A stretch of DNA of 41,460 nucleotides from Candidatus Latescibacterota bacterium. GTDB lineage: Bacteria > Latescibacterota > UBA2968 > UBA8231. The notes below the pieces were generated by a model. That model did no database searches, was not told the origin of the DNA, and saw only the letters and a list, made by a program, of their open reading frames with translations. The stretch is taken from contig JAJDUT010000131.1 in the NCBI GenBank assembly GCA_022826515.1, positions 1 through 41,460 of the forward strand, read 5' to 3'. Position numbers and translations under genes: made by a program. The first letter of the stretch is position 1. The number at the start of each line of letters is the position of its first letter. Of this stretch, positions 9,324 to 16,747 are shown piece after piece.

Positions 9324-10091
9324 ATGAGCATCTTGGACCTTTTTAAGCTCGACGGCCAGACGGCGCTAGTCACCGGGTGCCGCCGAGGCATCGGGCGCGG
9401 GTTCGCGCAAGCATTGGCCGAGGCGGGAGCGGACATCGTCGGCGTCAGCGCCTCGCTGGAAGCAGACTCCGAAGTCGGCAAAGACATTGCCGAGCGCGGC
9501 AAGCGCTTCACGGGCTATGCCTGCGATTTCAGCGACCGGGAGGCGGTCCGCGCCTTCGTCGAGCAGGTCAATGCCGAGGTCGGCCCAATCGACATCCTCA
9601 TCAACAACGCCGGTACGATTCGGCGCGCTCTGGCTGAGGAACATGGAGACGAAGATTGGGACCACGTCATCGAGGTCAACTTGAACGCGCAGTTCGTACT
9701 GGCGCGGGAATTCGGCAAGCAGATGCTCTCCCGCGGCCGGGGCAAGATCGTCTTCACCGCTTCGGTGCTGACCTTCCAAGGCGGCATCACCGTACCGGGC
9801 TATGCGGCGGCCAAGGGCGGGATCGGGCAGTTGACCATGGCGCTGGCCAACGAATGGGCCGGTCGCGGAGTCAACGTCAATGCCATTGCCCCCGGCTATA
9901 TCGCCACCGATAACAATCAAGCCCTGCGCGACGACCCGGTGCGCAACGAGCAGCTACTAGTGAGAATCCCAGCCGGACGGTGGGGCACGCCGGACGACTT
10001 AAAAGGCGCGGTGGTGTGGCTGTCGTCGCAAGCAGCCGACTACGTGCATGGGGCCGTCGTGCTTGTCGATGGAGGGTGGATGGGGCGCTGA
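9324..10091 (+). CDS. Short-chain dehydrogenase, KduD-like (2-dehydro-3-deoxygluconate 5-dehydrogenase type)
   Basis: This 255-residue classical SDR shows the cofactor motif T17-G-C-R-R-G-I-G24, the NNAG motif, a catalytic Ser in FTASVLTF and YAAAKGG for the Tyr/Lys pair. The opening LDLFKLDGQTALVTG and the ending VHGAVVLVDGGWMGR closely match KduD/gluconate 5-dehydrogenase proteins, which work in uronate (pectin, alginate) breakdown. The symbol is left blank because many SDRs share this form. It is the last catabolic gene of the 3041-10091 operon. Its stop is followed after one nucleotide by the ATG of a cas3 remnant, which is functionally unrelated and indicates a rearrangement at this point. 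Confidence 0.85.
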   Translation: MSILDLFKLDGQTALVTGCRRGIGRGFAQALAEAGADIVGVSASLEADSEVGKDIAERGKRFTGYACDFSDREAVRAFVEQVNAEVGPIDILINNAGTIRRALAEEHGDEDWDHVIEVNLNAQFVLAREFGKQMLSRGRGKIVFTASVLTFQGGITVPGYAAAKGGIGQLTMALANEWAGRGVNVNAIAPGYIATDNNQALRDDPVRNEQLLVRIPAGRWGTPDDLKGAVVWLSSQAADYVHGAVVLVDGGWMGR

Positions 10092-10092
10092 G

Positions 10093-11891
10093 ATGGAAGA
10101 GGCTCGCCTGTTGGCGTTTTGGGGCAAGACGCCGCGTAATTCTGGCAATTCCTCGGAAACTGTATTCAATGATACCGCAGGTCAACGTAGCTATAAGCCT
10201 GTCTTACATCATTTAATGGATGTCGCCGCCGTTGCCCTGCAATGGCAGCGATTGAATCCTGCCCGTCTTGAGCGCGAGGCCGCTTTGTTGAAAGCGAGTC
10301 CAGAGTGCTTATCTAAGACCACAGCTTTTCTAGCTGGCATACACGATCTCGGCAAATTTTCACGTAGCTTTCAGGCAAAGGTGCCCGAATTATGGCCAGA
10401 GCAGAGCCTTGGCCAGAGCAGAGGGGTACCCGACCGCCCTCATTGGCGCAACACGGCTATCCTTCTCAGAGCCGAGCCAATCGCCCAAGAGTTTACTAGC
10501 CTGTTCCCTAACGTCTCTTATGATATACCACCGATCATTGCTGCCATTGCGGGACACCATGGACGACCACCCGAGGGGCAGGATGAAGTAAACGCCGATC
10601 CAAGCAAAGCTCGGCGCGACCAGCAGCTTGGTCAGGAATGCGTGGACGCGGCTCATACTGCCTTTTGTATTCTCCAGAACCTGATAAACCCTTCCCCGCT
10701 GTCGTCTCTCGAAAAGCAGACGCAGGCGGCGCAGTGGTCTTGGCGCTTGTCGGGGCTTATCACGCTGGCCGACTGGGTCGGTTCGGACTCCGATTACTTC
10801 TCTTTTGAATCGATCGATACGAAGCTAGAAGACTATTGGGACTGGGCGCTTACTCAGGCCGAAAAAGCCCTAGTGGACAAGGGGCTACGTCCTCAGTCCC
10901 CGGAGTCCTGTCCGAGTTATGATAGTTTCGCTCCACGAGCTGCCGCCCGTCCAAGACCCATGCAGAAACTGGCGGAAAAAGTACCGCTTTTAGACGGAGC
11001 TCAGCTATTCATCATAGAAGATACTACAGGTGCCGGTAAGACAGAGGCGGCCATTATGCTCGCGGCCCGGATGATGGCCGCGGGCAAGGGAGAGGGCCTG
11101 TACTTTGCGCTGCCGACTATGGCGACGGCCAACGCTATGTATGAGCGATTGGCAAAGACTTATAAAACACTATTTGAAACTTCAGCCGCCGATGACCTCT
11201 CACTCGTCTTGGCACACGGCAGGTCAGACCTGTCCAAGGCGTTCCGCGCCATCGTCAACCCTACTGACATGGCTAACGACAGCGAGGACGAAACCGCATC
11301 CGCCTTTTGCACCAAATGGATTGCAGATAACCGAAAGAAAGCCTTTTACGCAGATGTCGGAGCGGGGACCATTGACCAAGCCTTTCTCTCGATCCTCCCC
11401 AAAAAACATCTAACCTTGCGTCAATACGGGCTAGCTGGCCGCATCCTCATAGTTGATGAAGCCCATTGTTTTGATGCCTATATGGACGAGGAACTCTCCG
11501 CGCTGCTAAAACTTCACGCCCAAAACGGCGGCTCCGCCATCGTACTCTCGGCGACCTTATCTCCGGAGCATCGCCGCAATATGACAGAGGCGTTTGCCAA
11601 GGGACTCGGCCTGCGCGATCCAGAAGAGCGGAAGGGCGTCTTATTCCTTTGTGCTCCGACGACGATCCCAACAGGGCTTGGGCTTTGTCCGAAATCCGGG
11701 TGCGGAAAAAATTTCTCGCTGGAGCTTTGCCGCCGACCGAGGATCAGGCCCTGCACGAGCAGGCTAAACGCGACTGGCCGGAGTGGGAGCGCTGCGAGAT
11801 ACTTATTGCCGTAATAGAAAAAGATGGACGGGTGCGATTGGCAGGGGCGGATAACGATTTCACATATTCCAAAAAACGAGGCATGGTCTAA
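10093..11891 (+). pseudogene. cas3: Truncated, frameshifted type I-E-like cas3 (HD nuclease-helicase)
   Basis: The first frame (10093-11814, 573 residues) begins like type I-E Cas3 (LLAFWGKT, YKPVLHHLMDVA) and has an HD nuclease domain (H39/H40, G-I-H84-D85-L-G-K and AGHHGRP). It continues into the first RecA-like helicase domain with Walker A TTGAGKTE, the DEAH box VDEAHCFDAYM and motif III LSATL. Soon after GLGLRDPEERKGVLF the protein stops resembling Cas3. The true Cas3 C-terminus appears in another frame at about 11643-11891 (ALSEIRVRKKFLAGALPP, QAKRDWPEWERCEILI). The whole second RecA domain, normally about 250 residues, is missing and the frame is broken. Cas3 is the DNA-shredding effector of type I CRISPR; this one should lack helicase function. 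No Cascade, cas1 or cas2 genes are present. It begins 1 nt after an SDR stop. Confidence 0.85.
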
Positions 11892-12008
11892 ATTCCATCG
11901 GCGGTTGAAATCGGTTGCATCTATCTGTACTATGTGTACAATTAAGCAATAGCCTGTTCTTATACTATTTATTCTGAATCCAAGCTGAACCGCTAGAGGA
12001 GGCGACAC

Positions 12009-12260
12009 ATGAACGGACGACGAATCAGTAACGAGTTAGTCGGTATCTTGGCAGTCGGCGCAGCGCTAGCCGGTCTGACACTGACACTCAATGGCGGCCT
12101 TGAGGCGCAAATTGAACGGCTTGACGGGCACATTGATCGCATTGAAGTACAACTACACTCGACAAATGAGCGCTTAGCACGCCTCGAAGGTCGCATTGAG
12201 GGGCTAGGCTACTTGACGGCAAATCGGCCACCCGCCATCAATGCCGATCGGACGCCATAA
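12009..12260 (+). CDS. Small single-pass membrane protein with coiled coil
   Basis: This is an 83-residue protein: a basic N-terminus (MNGRRISN), one hydrophobic segment (about residues 10-29), then a heptad-patterned helix rich in I/L and charged residues (about 30-66), and a short polar tail. The ATG has a very good Shine-Dalgarno (GAGGAGG, 7 nt spacing). A TATACT box at 11961-11966 is a possible -10 element. I do not recognise a characterised family; the architecture suits a membrane-tethered trimer or dimer. It lies 64 nt upstream of the CRISPR repeats and downstream of the cas3 remnant, but nothing shows that it is CRISPR-related. Confidence 0.6.
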   Translation: MNGRRISNELVGILAVGAALAGLTLTLNGGLEAQIERLDGHIDRIEVQLHSTNERLARLEGRIEGLGYLTANRPPAINADRTP

Positions 12261-12324
12261 GTAACCATCCAATTTTGTACATTCTCCGTCCATCCGATAA
12301 CTTTTGGACCAAACAAAGCAAGCA

Positions 12325-12475
12325 GTGTTTCCCGCACACGCGGGAATGAGCCGAGCGCGAGGCCAACAGCACCAACGAGCCACAAATGTTCCCCGCAGGC
12401 GCGAGGATGAACCGCGTTAGAGCCGCTTGACCCCTTCGACGTGCTGATGTTCCCCGCAGGCGCGGGGATGAACCG
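12325..12475 (+). CRISPR. Three-repeat degenerate CRISPR array, type I-E repeat class
   Basis: Three 29-nt repeats lie at 12325-12353, 12386-12414 and 12447-12475, separated by two spacers of exactly 32 nt (12354-12385 and 12415-12446). The period of 61 nt and the repeat form (TGTTCCCCGC...GGGGATGAACCG) are those of type I-E, read on the plus strand. Repeat 3 has a perfect CCCCGC/GCGGGG stem, repeat 2 has one mismatch in it, and repeat 1 is most diverged but keeps a perfect TTCCCGC/GCGGGAA stem by paired changes. The most degenerate repeat is at the end where the leader should be. The only cas gene nearby is the broken cas3, so the array looks like a relic. Confidence 0.88.
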
Positions 12476-12802
12476 GGTGGCAAAATCATCCTTTCGTTTG
12501 ACAATTGATTTTCTTTGCATTTTGTAACGGCTTGGTCGCAGTGTGATCCGAGTCGTCGTGCCAAACCGCAGCCATCCACAAAACGATCAGTTACCGGCAG
12601 GGCGATTTGGACTTTTGGCGCAAACTTTATTTAATTGCAACGTGCATCCCGCCGCTCAACGAAGGCAAATGTCCTTAAAAAACAATGATTTATTTATTTA
12701 AAAGTAAGTGCATATTACAACAAAGGCCCTGATTTCCGCGGGCGGCTTGGATACGCGCCTGTCCTAGGAAACGACAACCCGTCCCAAACCGATTCACCAA
12801 TG
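12476..12802. other. AT-rich gap between CRISPR relic and direct repeat
   Basis: No convincing gene is seen in these ~330 bases. The stretch 12600-12720 is markedly richer in A and T than its surroundings, with runs of A and T near 12676-12710. A CRISPR leader would be expected on the other side of the array given the repeat orientation. The last ~30 bases lead into a TTTTGGG...TGA string that resembles the end of the ATPase gene at 14480. Confidence 0.4.
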
Positions 12803-12985
12803 TTTTGGGTGTGATAGGCCAACGTTTGATCGGGTTTTGATTCTGGGCGCACTGCCGATATCTCGGATGTTAAAATCTCTTTTAAAAACAGTATCTTACG
12901 ATGATTTTCAACGTTTGATCAGGTTTTGATTCCACCTTTCCGCGAGACCGTATGGCGCAAAGCGTCACCAAGCACGACGCACTGC
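12803..12985 (+). repeat. Direct repeat copy A: duplicated promoter and 5' end of the Gfo/Idh gene
   Basis: This segment matches 14469-14665 (copy B) at about 90% identity over its first ~143 bases. The match starts at TTTTGGG-TGTGA, which in copy B is the last codons and stop of the ATPase gene, runs through the whole intergenic promoter region, and enters the start of the oxidoreductase gene: ATGGCGCAA and CACCAAGCACG occur in both copies. Copy A lacks about a dozen bases just before that start. The two copies bracket the ATPase gene at 13017-14480 in direct orientation, which fits an insertion or recombination event that duplicated the site. Confidence 0.85.
12825..12930 (+). promoter_or_regulatory. 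Paired TTTGAT-N5-TTTGAT sites, copy A
   Basis: Two sites, 12825-12841 and 12914-12930, each contain TTTGAT, five bases (CGGGT or CAGGT), and TTTGAT again, so the half-sites repeat every 11 bp, one helical turn. The two sites are 89 bp apart. Between them lie GTTAAA and TATCTT separated by 17 bp, a possible weak sigma-70-type promoter. The arrangement suggests a transcription-factor operator pair flanking a promoter, possibly with looping; this is inference. Confidence 0.5.
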
Positions 12986-13020
12986 CGACTAGACGGGACC
13001 GCAGGGAAATGAACGCATGA
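12952..13020 (+). CDS. 22-codon mini-cistron overlapping the ATPase start
   Basis: ATG at 12952 begins with codons for MAQSVTKH, a diverged copy of the MAQYGTKH start of the oxidoreductase at 14622. It then runs on for 14 more codons to a TGA at 13018-13020 that overlaps the ATPase ATG (ATGA at 13017-13020). It is too short to have a function of its own. It probably serves, if translated, to deliver ribosomes to the ATPase gene by coupling. It arose from the duplicated 5' end in repeat copy A. Confidence 0.45.
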   Translation: MAQSVTKHDALPTRRDRREMNA

Positions 13021-14480
13021 ACGACACCCGCACCCTCGCGCTGATCGACGATTTGCTGGCGGCGTCTGCCGAGACTAGCTGTGTTGAATTCAAGGAAAAC
13101 AACTTTGCGCCCCCCGTGATCGGCAAATACATCTCGGCTCTTTCCAATGCCGCTGCGCTGGCAGAGCAAAATTTCGCCTATCTACTTTGGGGGGTGCGGG
13201 ATTCCGACCGCGCCATAACCGGCACGCACTTTGAGCCGGATGCCGTCAAACGTCATGGCCAGCCACTGGCATTTTGGCTGGCGCAGCGGCTCAGCCCAGA
13301 TGTCGCCTTCACATTTCAGATCGTGGCGCATCCAGAGGGAAGGCTGGTTCTGCTTGAGATTCCCTCCGCAACCACAAGTCCAGTGGAGTTTGAGCGCACC
13401 GCGTATATCCGAATCGGTTCGGCAACACCGCGCTTATCCGATTATCCTGACCGTCAAAAAACTCTCTGGGGCAAACTCCAACCCTATCTCTGGGAAAGCG
13501 GCATCGCCGCACAGTTCCTCACAGACGATGACGTACTGGCCCGCATTGACTATGCGAGCTATTTCGCGCTTATGGACCAACCACTGATGGCCAATCCGCA
13601 AGCAATCTTGGAACGATTGAACCAGGACCAAATCATCACCCCAGATGTCGGTGACCGCTGGAATATCACCAATCTGGGCGCGATTCTGTTTGCCAATCGC
13701 CTCGATGAGTTCGACTCGCGGATTGCGCGTAAGGCGGTGCGCTTCACGGCCTACAATGGGATGGGACGTGCGGATGTGGTAACCCACCGACACGACGAAC
13801 CACGCGGTTACGCCGTTGGCTTTGCCAAACTTGTTGAGTTTATCGACCGGCTGTTACCGAGGAACGAGCAGATTGACCAAGTTTTCCGAATCGAGCAGCC
13901 GCTGTTCCCGCCGATTGCCCTCCGCGAGTTGATCGCCAATGCGCTCATTCACCAAGACATGACCATCACTGGGGCCGGACCGTCAATCGAACTCTTCAGC
14001 AATCGGCTGGAGGTCACCAATCCGGGCAAGCCGCTGATTAGCCCCAATCGGTTTATCGACTCCCCGCCGCGCTCGAGAAACGAAGCACTTGCCGCTTTCA
14101 TGCGGCGCATGAAGTTGTGCGAGGAGCAAGGTACAGGTATCGACAAGGTCGTGGCGGCTGTGGAGCTCTATCAGTTGCCGCCACCGGATTTTCGCGTCCA
14201 AGAAGGCGGGATAGAGGCGACTTGTGCGGTTCTTTTTGCGCCGCGCCGATTTGCTGCGATGACGGTCGAAGAGCGCGTCCGGGCGTGCTACCAGCACGCC
14301 GTGTTGAAGTTTGTGAATGGAGAATTGATGAAAAACAGCAGCCTGCGAGCACGTTTAGGTATAGATACGCGAAATGCCGCACAAGTGTCACAGGTGATCC
14401 GACGAGCGCGAGACCGGCAATTCATCAAAGTCGCCGACCCCAAGCGTCCGCAATCGGGCTACGTGCCGTTTTGGGCGTGA
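13017..14480 (+). CDS. AlbA_2/Schlafen-domain ATP-binding protein (COG2865-like)
   Basis: This 487-residue protein starts with an AlbA_2 (Schlafen-related) domain: CVEFKENNFAPPVIGKYISA and AYLLWGVRD are typical. A C-terminal half follows with the GHKL-like ATP-binding signature of this family (IALRELIANALIHQD, EVTNPGKPL, EQGTGIDKV). A winged-helix-like end with VSQVIRRARDRQFI closes it. Members are often called transcriptional regulators or RecG-like, and some sit in defence or mobile regions; the role is not settled. The start overlaps the stop of the mini-cistron at 12952-13020. The gene is flanked by direct repeats and lies next to a decayed CRISPR locus, so it is probably an acquired gene. 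Confidence 0.82.
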   Translation: MNDTRTLALIDDLLAASAETSCVEFKENNFAPPVIGKYISALSNAAALAEQNFAYLLWGVRDSDRAITGTHFEPDAVKRHGQPLAFWLAQRLSPDVAFTFQIVAHPEGRLVLLEIPSATTSPVEFERTAYIRIGSATPRLSDYPDRQKTLWGKLQPYLWESGIAAQFLTDDDVLARIDYASYFALMDQPLMANPQAILERLNQDQIITPDVGDRWNITNLGAILFANRLDEFDSRIARKAVRFTAYNGMGRADVVTHRHDEPRGYAVGFAKLVEFIDRLLPRNEQIDQVFRIEQPLFPPIALRELIANALIHQDMTITGAGPSIELFSNRLEVTNPGKPLISPNRFIDSPPRSRNEALAAFMRRMKLCEEQGTGIDKVVAAVELYQLPPPDFRVQEGGIEATCAVLFAPRRFAAMTVEERVRACYQHAVLKFVNGELMKNSSLRARLGIDTRNAAQVSQVIRRARDRQFIKVADPKRPQSGYVPFWA

Positions 14481-14665
14481 GAGGCCAAAGTTTGATCGGG
14501 TTTTGATTTTGGGCGCAAAGCGGACATTTCGGATGTTAAAATCTCTTGTAAAAACAGTATCTTACGACAATTTTCAACGTTTGATCGGGTTTTGATTCCC
14601 CCTTTTCCGCGAGGAGATCCCATGATCCGCATGGCGCAATACGGCACCAAGCACGGTCACGCCGC
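14469..14665 (+). repeat. Direct repeat copy B: native promoter and 5' end of the Gfo/Idh gene
   Basis: This is the partner of 12803-12985. It covers the last codons of the ATPase gene, the 141-nt intergenic region and the first codons of the oxidoreductase at 14622. Because it runs into an intact gene, it is the likely original and copy A the derivative. The TGA of the ATPase lies inside the repeat, so the gene's 3' end came with, or matches, the duplicated segment. Confidence 0.85.
14491..14596 (+). promoter_or_regulatory. Paired TTTGAT-N5-TTTGAT sites, copy B
   Basis: Sites at 14491-14507 and 14580-14596 are again 89 bp apart, each with TTTGAT-CGGGT-TTTGAT. Both keep the sequence while the DNA between them has changed at several positions (for example around 14519-14535), which suggests selection on the sites. 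The same GTTAAA-N17-TATCTT pair lies between them. The downstream site ends 25 bp before the oxidoreductase ATG, a position suited to repression. Confidence 0.5.
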
Positions 14666-15617
14666 TGGCAAACTCAAGGCAATGCTCGACAATCCCGAGG
14701 TCGAAGTCGTCGGCCTGTACGAACCCGACGCCGAGCGCCGCCAGCAAGTCGCAGACGACGAACTCTATCGGCAGGTCCGCTTCTTGGACAGCGAAGAAGA
14801 GTTGCTCGGCGATAGTTCCATCGTCGCCATCGCCTCCGAGGGCCGCAACGACGAGAGCCTGGACCAAACCGAGCGCATCGTCCAAGCCGGCAAGCACGTG
14901 TGGTACGATAAGCCAGCCGGAGACGATTGGGCGCAGTGGCAGCGGGTCGTCGCAGAGGCGCGGGCCGCCGACCTGCAAGTGCAGATGGGCTTTATGCTGC
15001 GCTACCATCCCGGCTTCAGCCAGATTGCGGAGTGGGCGCGGTCGGGGTTTTTGGGCAATGTCTATTCAGTGCGCGCCCACATGTCCACCAACATCACCGA
15101 GGCCGGGCGCGAAGTAATCGCCGCCGGACACCACGGCGGCATCTTCTACGATCTAGCCGGGCACATGCTCGACCAAGTGGTGTGGATTTTGGGACGGCCA
15201 GAGAAAGTGACGACCTTTCTCCGCAACGACACTGGCGTCGTGCCCGCGTTTCAGGACAACACGCTCGGCGTTTTTGAATACGAGCGGGCCATGGCTTGGG
15301 TCGATATTGCGGCGATGGAGCCGCAGCCAATGGCACGGCGCTTTGAGGTCTATGGCGATCGCGGCAGCGCGATTTTGCTAGAGCCTTTTGAGCCGGGCCA
15401 TACCATCCGGCTCTGTCTGACCGAATCCGCCGACGGCTATGCACAGGGCGAGCAGATGGTGCCTTTTACGGGAATTTCTCGACAGGGACTCTACGAACTC
15501 GAATTGGCGTCCCTCGTGCAAGTGCTCAAAGGCGAACACGGGCCAGATCGCTCGCTCGACCACGAACTCCTCGTACAGGAAACCTTGCTGCGCGGGACCG
15601 GGCTTATTGCGGGCTGA
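14622..15617 (+). CDS. Gfo/Idh/MocA family oxidoreductase
   Basis: This 331-residue NAD(P)-dependent oxidoreductase begins with a Rossmann fold (MAQYGTKHGHAAGKLKAM, then VVGLYEPDAERR). It has GKHVWYDKPAG in the position of the family's EKP motif, followed by a C-terminal alpha/beta domain that includes AGHHGGIFYDLAGHMLDQVVW with the putative catalytic His. Such enzymes oxidise or epimerise sugars and inositols. ATG at 14622 follows GAGGAG by 5 nt; a second in-frame ATG at 14631 is the one preserved in the upstream duplicate and is also possible. The end overlaps the convergent GH113-like gene by 14 bp. Confidence 0.88.
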   Translation: MIRMAQYGTKHGHAAGKLKAMLDNPEVEVVGLYEPDAERRQQVADDELYRQVRFLDSEEELLGDSSIVAIASEGRNDESLDQTERIVQAGKHVWYDKPAGDDWAQWQRVVAEARAADLQVQMGFMLRYHPGFSQIAEWARSGFLGNVYSVRAHMSTNITEAGREVIAAGHHGGIFYDLAGHMLDQVVWILGRPEKVTTFLRNDTGVVPAFQDNTLGVFEYERAMAWVDIAAMEPQPMARRFEVYGDRGSAILLEPFEPGHTIRLCLTESADGYAQGEQMVPFTGISRQGLYELELASLVQVLKGEHGPDRSLDHELLVQETLLRGTGLIAG

Positions 15618-16599
15618 GCCACGCCTCGGCAAGCACGCGCTTGATCGGCGGGATCGCTAGCTGGAAGTTGCGGCCAACCGGGCGCGGATGCGGAAACCAC
15701 TTCCACAGCAAAGCACCCACGACGCGCGGCTCAGCGGCGATGGCGTCAAGCGCGGCGCGCATACAAGCCACCTGAACGGGAAGCGCACCCTCGCCATCCA
15801 CCGGATACGCCCACGGCTCAATCGGCGCTTGGTGCGACTGGTTGTAGCCCAACTCAGTGAAGAGGATGTTGCGGTTGTGTAGCTCGCCAAAGGCCCGTAG
15901 TTCCCCCATGCGCTCCGCCCAGCCAGCGCGGATATCCTCCTCGTCGTAATCGGGATCGTCAGTGAGGGGGAAATAGGCCTGGATGCCGATGACGTCGAGG
16001 GCATCCCAGAAAGGCACTTGGCGGTAGTCAGTCCAATTGGCCGCGTAGGTCAGCGGCGCGTCGGTGCGCTGGCGCACCTCGGCGATAAGTGTGCGCCATT
16101 CTTCCTCAAAGGCCAGCATGCGGTCCAACTCCGTGCCAACGACAAAGCCGTCGGCCTCCCGGCAGACGGTGGCCAACAGTGCGATCCACTCCCGATAGTC
16201 CCTCCAGAATCGCTGCCAATCCTCGGCGCGGTCAAAGGCGATTTCGCCCCGCCAAGAGAAAGGCGAACGCCAATAGGCAATATGGGGCTTAATGTAGATG
16301 CGCAATCCCAAGCGGTGGGCCTCGCGGATGGGGCGCACGATATGGGCCGGCGGGTCGTCTGGATCGATGTCCGACCACCGGAGTGAGCCGTCGGCGCGGA
16401 TGCTGGCGTAGGGGTGGATCGCCACCCAGTTGGCACCGACAGCGCGAATGTCCTCTAAGGTCGGCACGATGGCGTCACTGCCCCAGTCGCGGCCAATGCC
16501 GTGCGTGGAGATCGTGATGCCGCGGACCTCGGCGTCATCGGCCAAGGTCGATCCGGCGAGAGCGAGGGTGAGAACGAGGGCATTGATAGCATTGGACAT
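15604..16599 (-). CDS. Exported glycoside hydrolase-like TIM-barrel protein (GH113-like)
   Basis: This 331-residue protein has a short hydrophobic N-terminus with a possible signal cleavage after STLA (residue 20), then a (beta/alpha)8 barrel. Key segments are GANWVAIHPYASI, RIYIKPHIAYWR, FVVGTELDRM with E157 as candidate acid/base, and ILFTELGYNQ with E249 as candidate nucleophile. The pattern matches GH113 beta-mannanases and related GTA-TIM-like proteins. It would cleave beta-linked mannose or a similar glycan in the periplasm. No good Shine-Dalgarno is seen before ATG 16599. It is divergent from the sulfatase at 16748, with a repeat element between them. Confidence 0.75.
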   Translation of the reverse strand: MSNAINALVLTLALAGSTLADDAEVRGITISTHGIGRDWGSDAIVPTLEDIRAVGANWVAIHPYASIRADGSLRWSDIDPDDPPAHIVRPIREAHRLGLRIYIKPHIAYWRSPFSWRGEIAFDRAEDWQRFWRDYREWIALLATVCREADGFVVGTELDRMLAFEEEWRTLIAEVRQRTDAPLTYAANWTDYRQVPFWDALDVIGIQAYFPLTDDPDYDEEDIRAGWAERMGELRAFGELHNRNILFTELGYNQSHQAPIEPWAYPVDGEGALPVQVACMRAALDAIAAEPRVVGALLWKWFPHPRPVGRNFQLAIPPIKRVLAEAWLSPQ

Positions 16600-16621
16600 A
16601 TTAGGGTAAATATAGCAATCC

Positions 16622-16696
16622 TAATCCGCAGATGGACGCAGATAGACGCAGAATAGGATGCACCAGACGATCCACCGCTCGAATCGTTCAAATCAT
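16622..16696 (+). repeat. Dispersed intergenic repeat, copy 1
   Basis: A 35-nt block (TAATCCGCAGATGGACGCAG and onward to GACGCAGAATAG) is identical to 30153-30187. It is followed after 9 bases by a hairpin-like block, GACGATCC...CTCGAATCGT, also shared with the second copy. The block itself contains GACGCAGA tandem-like units. It sits between two divergent genes, 23 nt upstream of the GH113-like start. Confidence 0.85.
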
Positions 16697-16747
16697 GCCG
16701 CATTGATATATATGGAACCACGCATAAACCCGATGGGAGACCAAACC

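Noticed and set aside
12209..12579. Two long minus-strand frames across the CRISPR array
   Set aside because: Their repeated PAGNI/CGEHL-like residues are translations of the CRISPR repeats; no ribosome site or family.
12725..12814. Tail of a second ATPase gene (frame ending in FWV before copy A)
   Set aside because: Only the last few codons resemble the FWA end of the ATPase; upstream residues do not align by eye.
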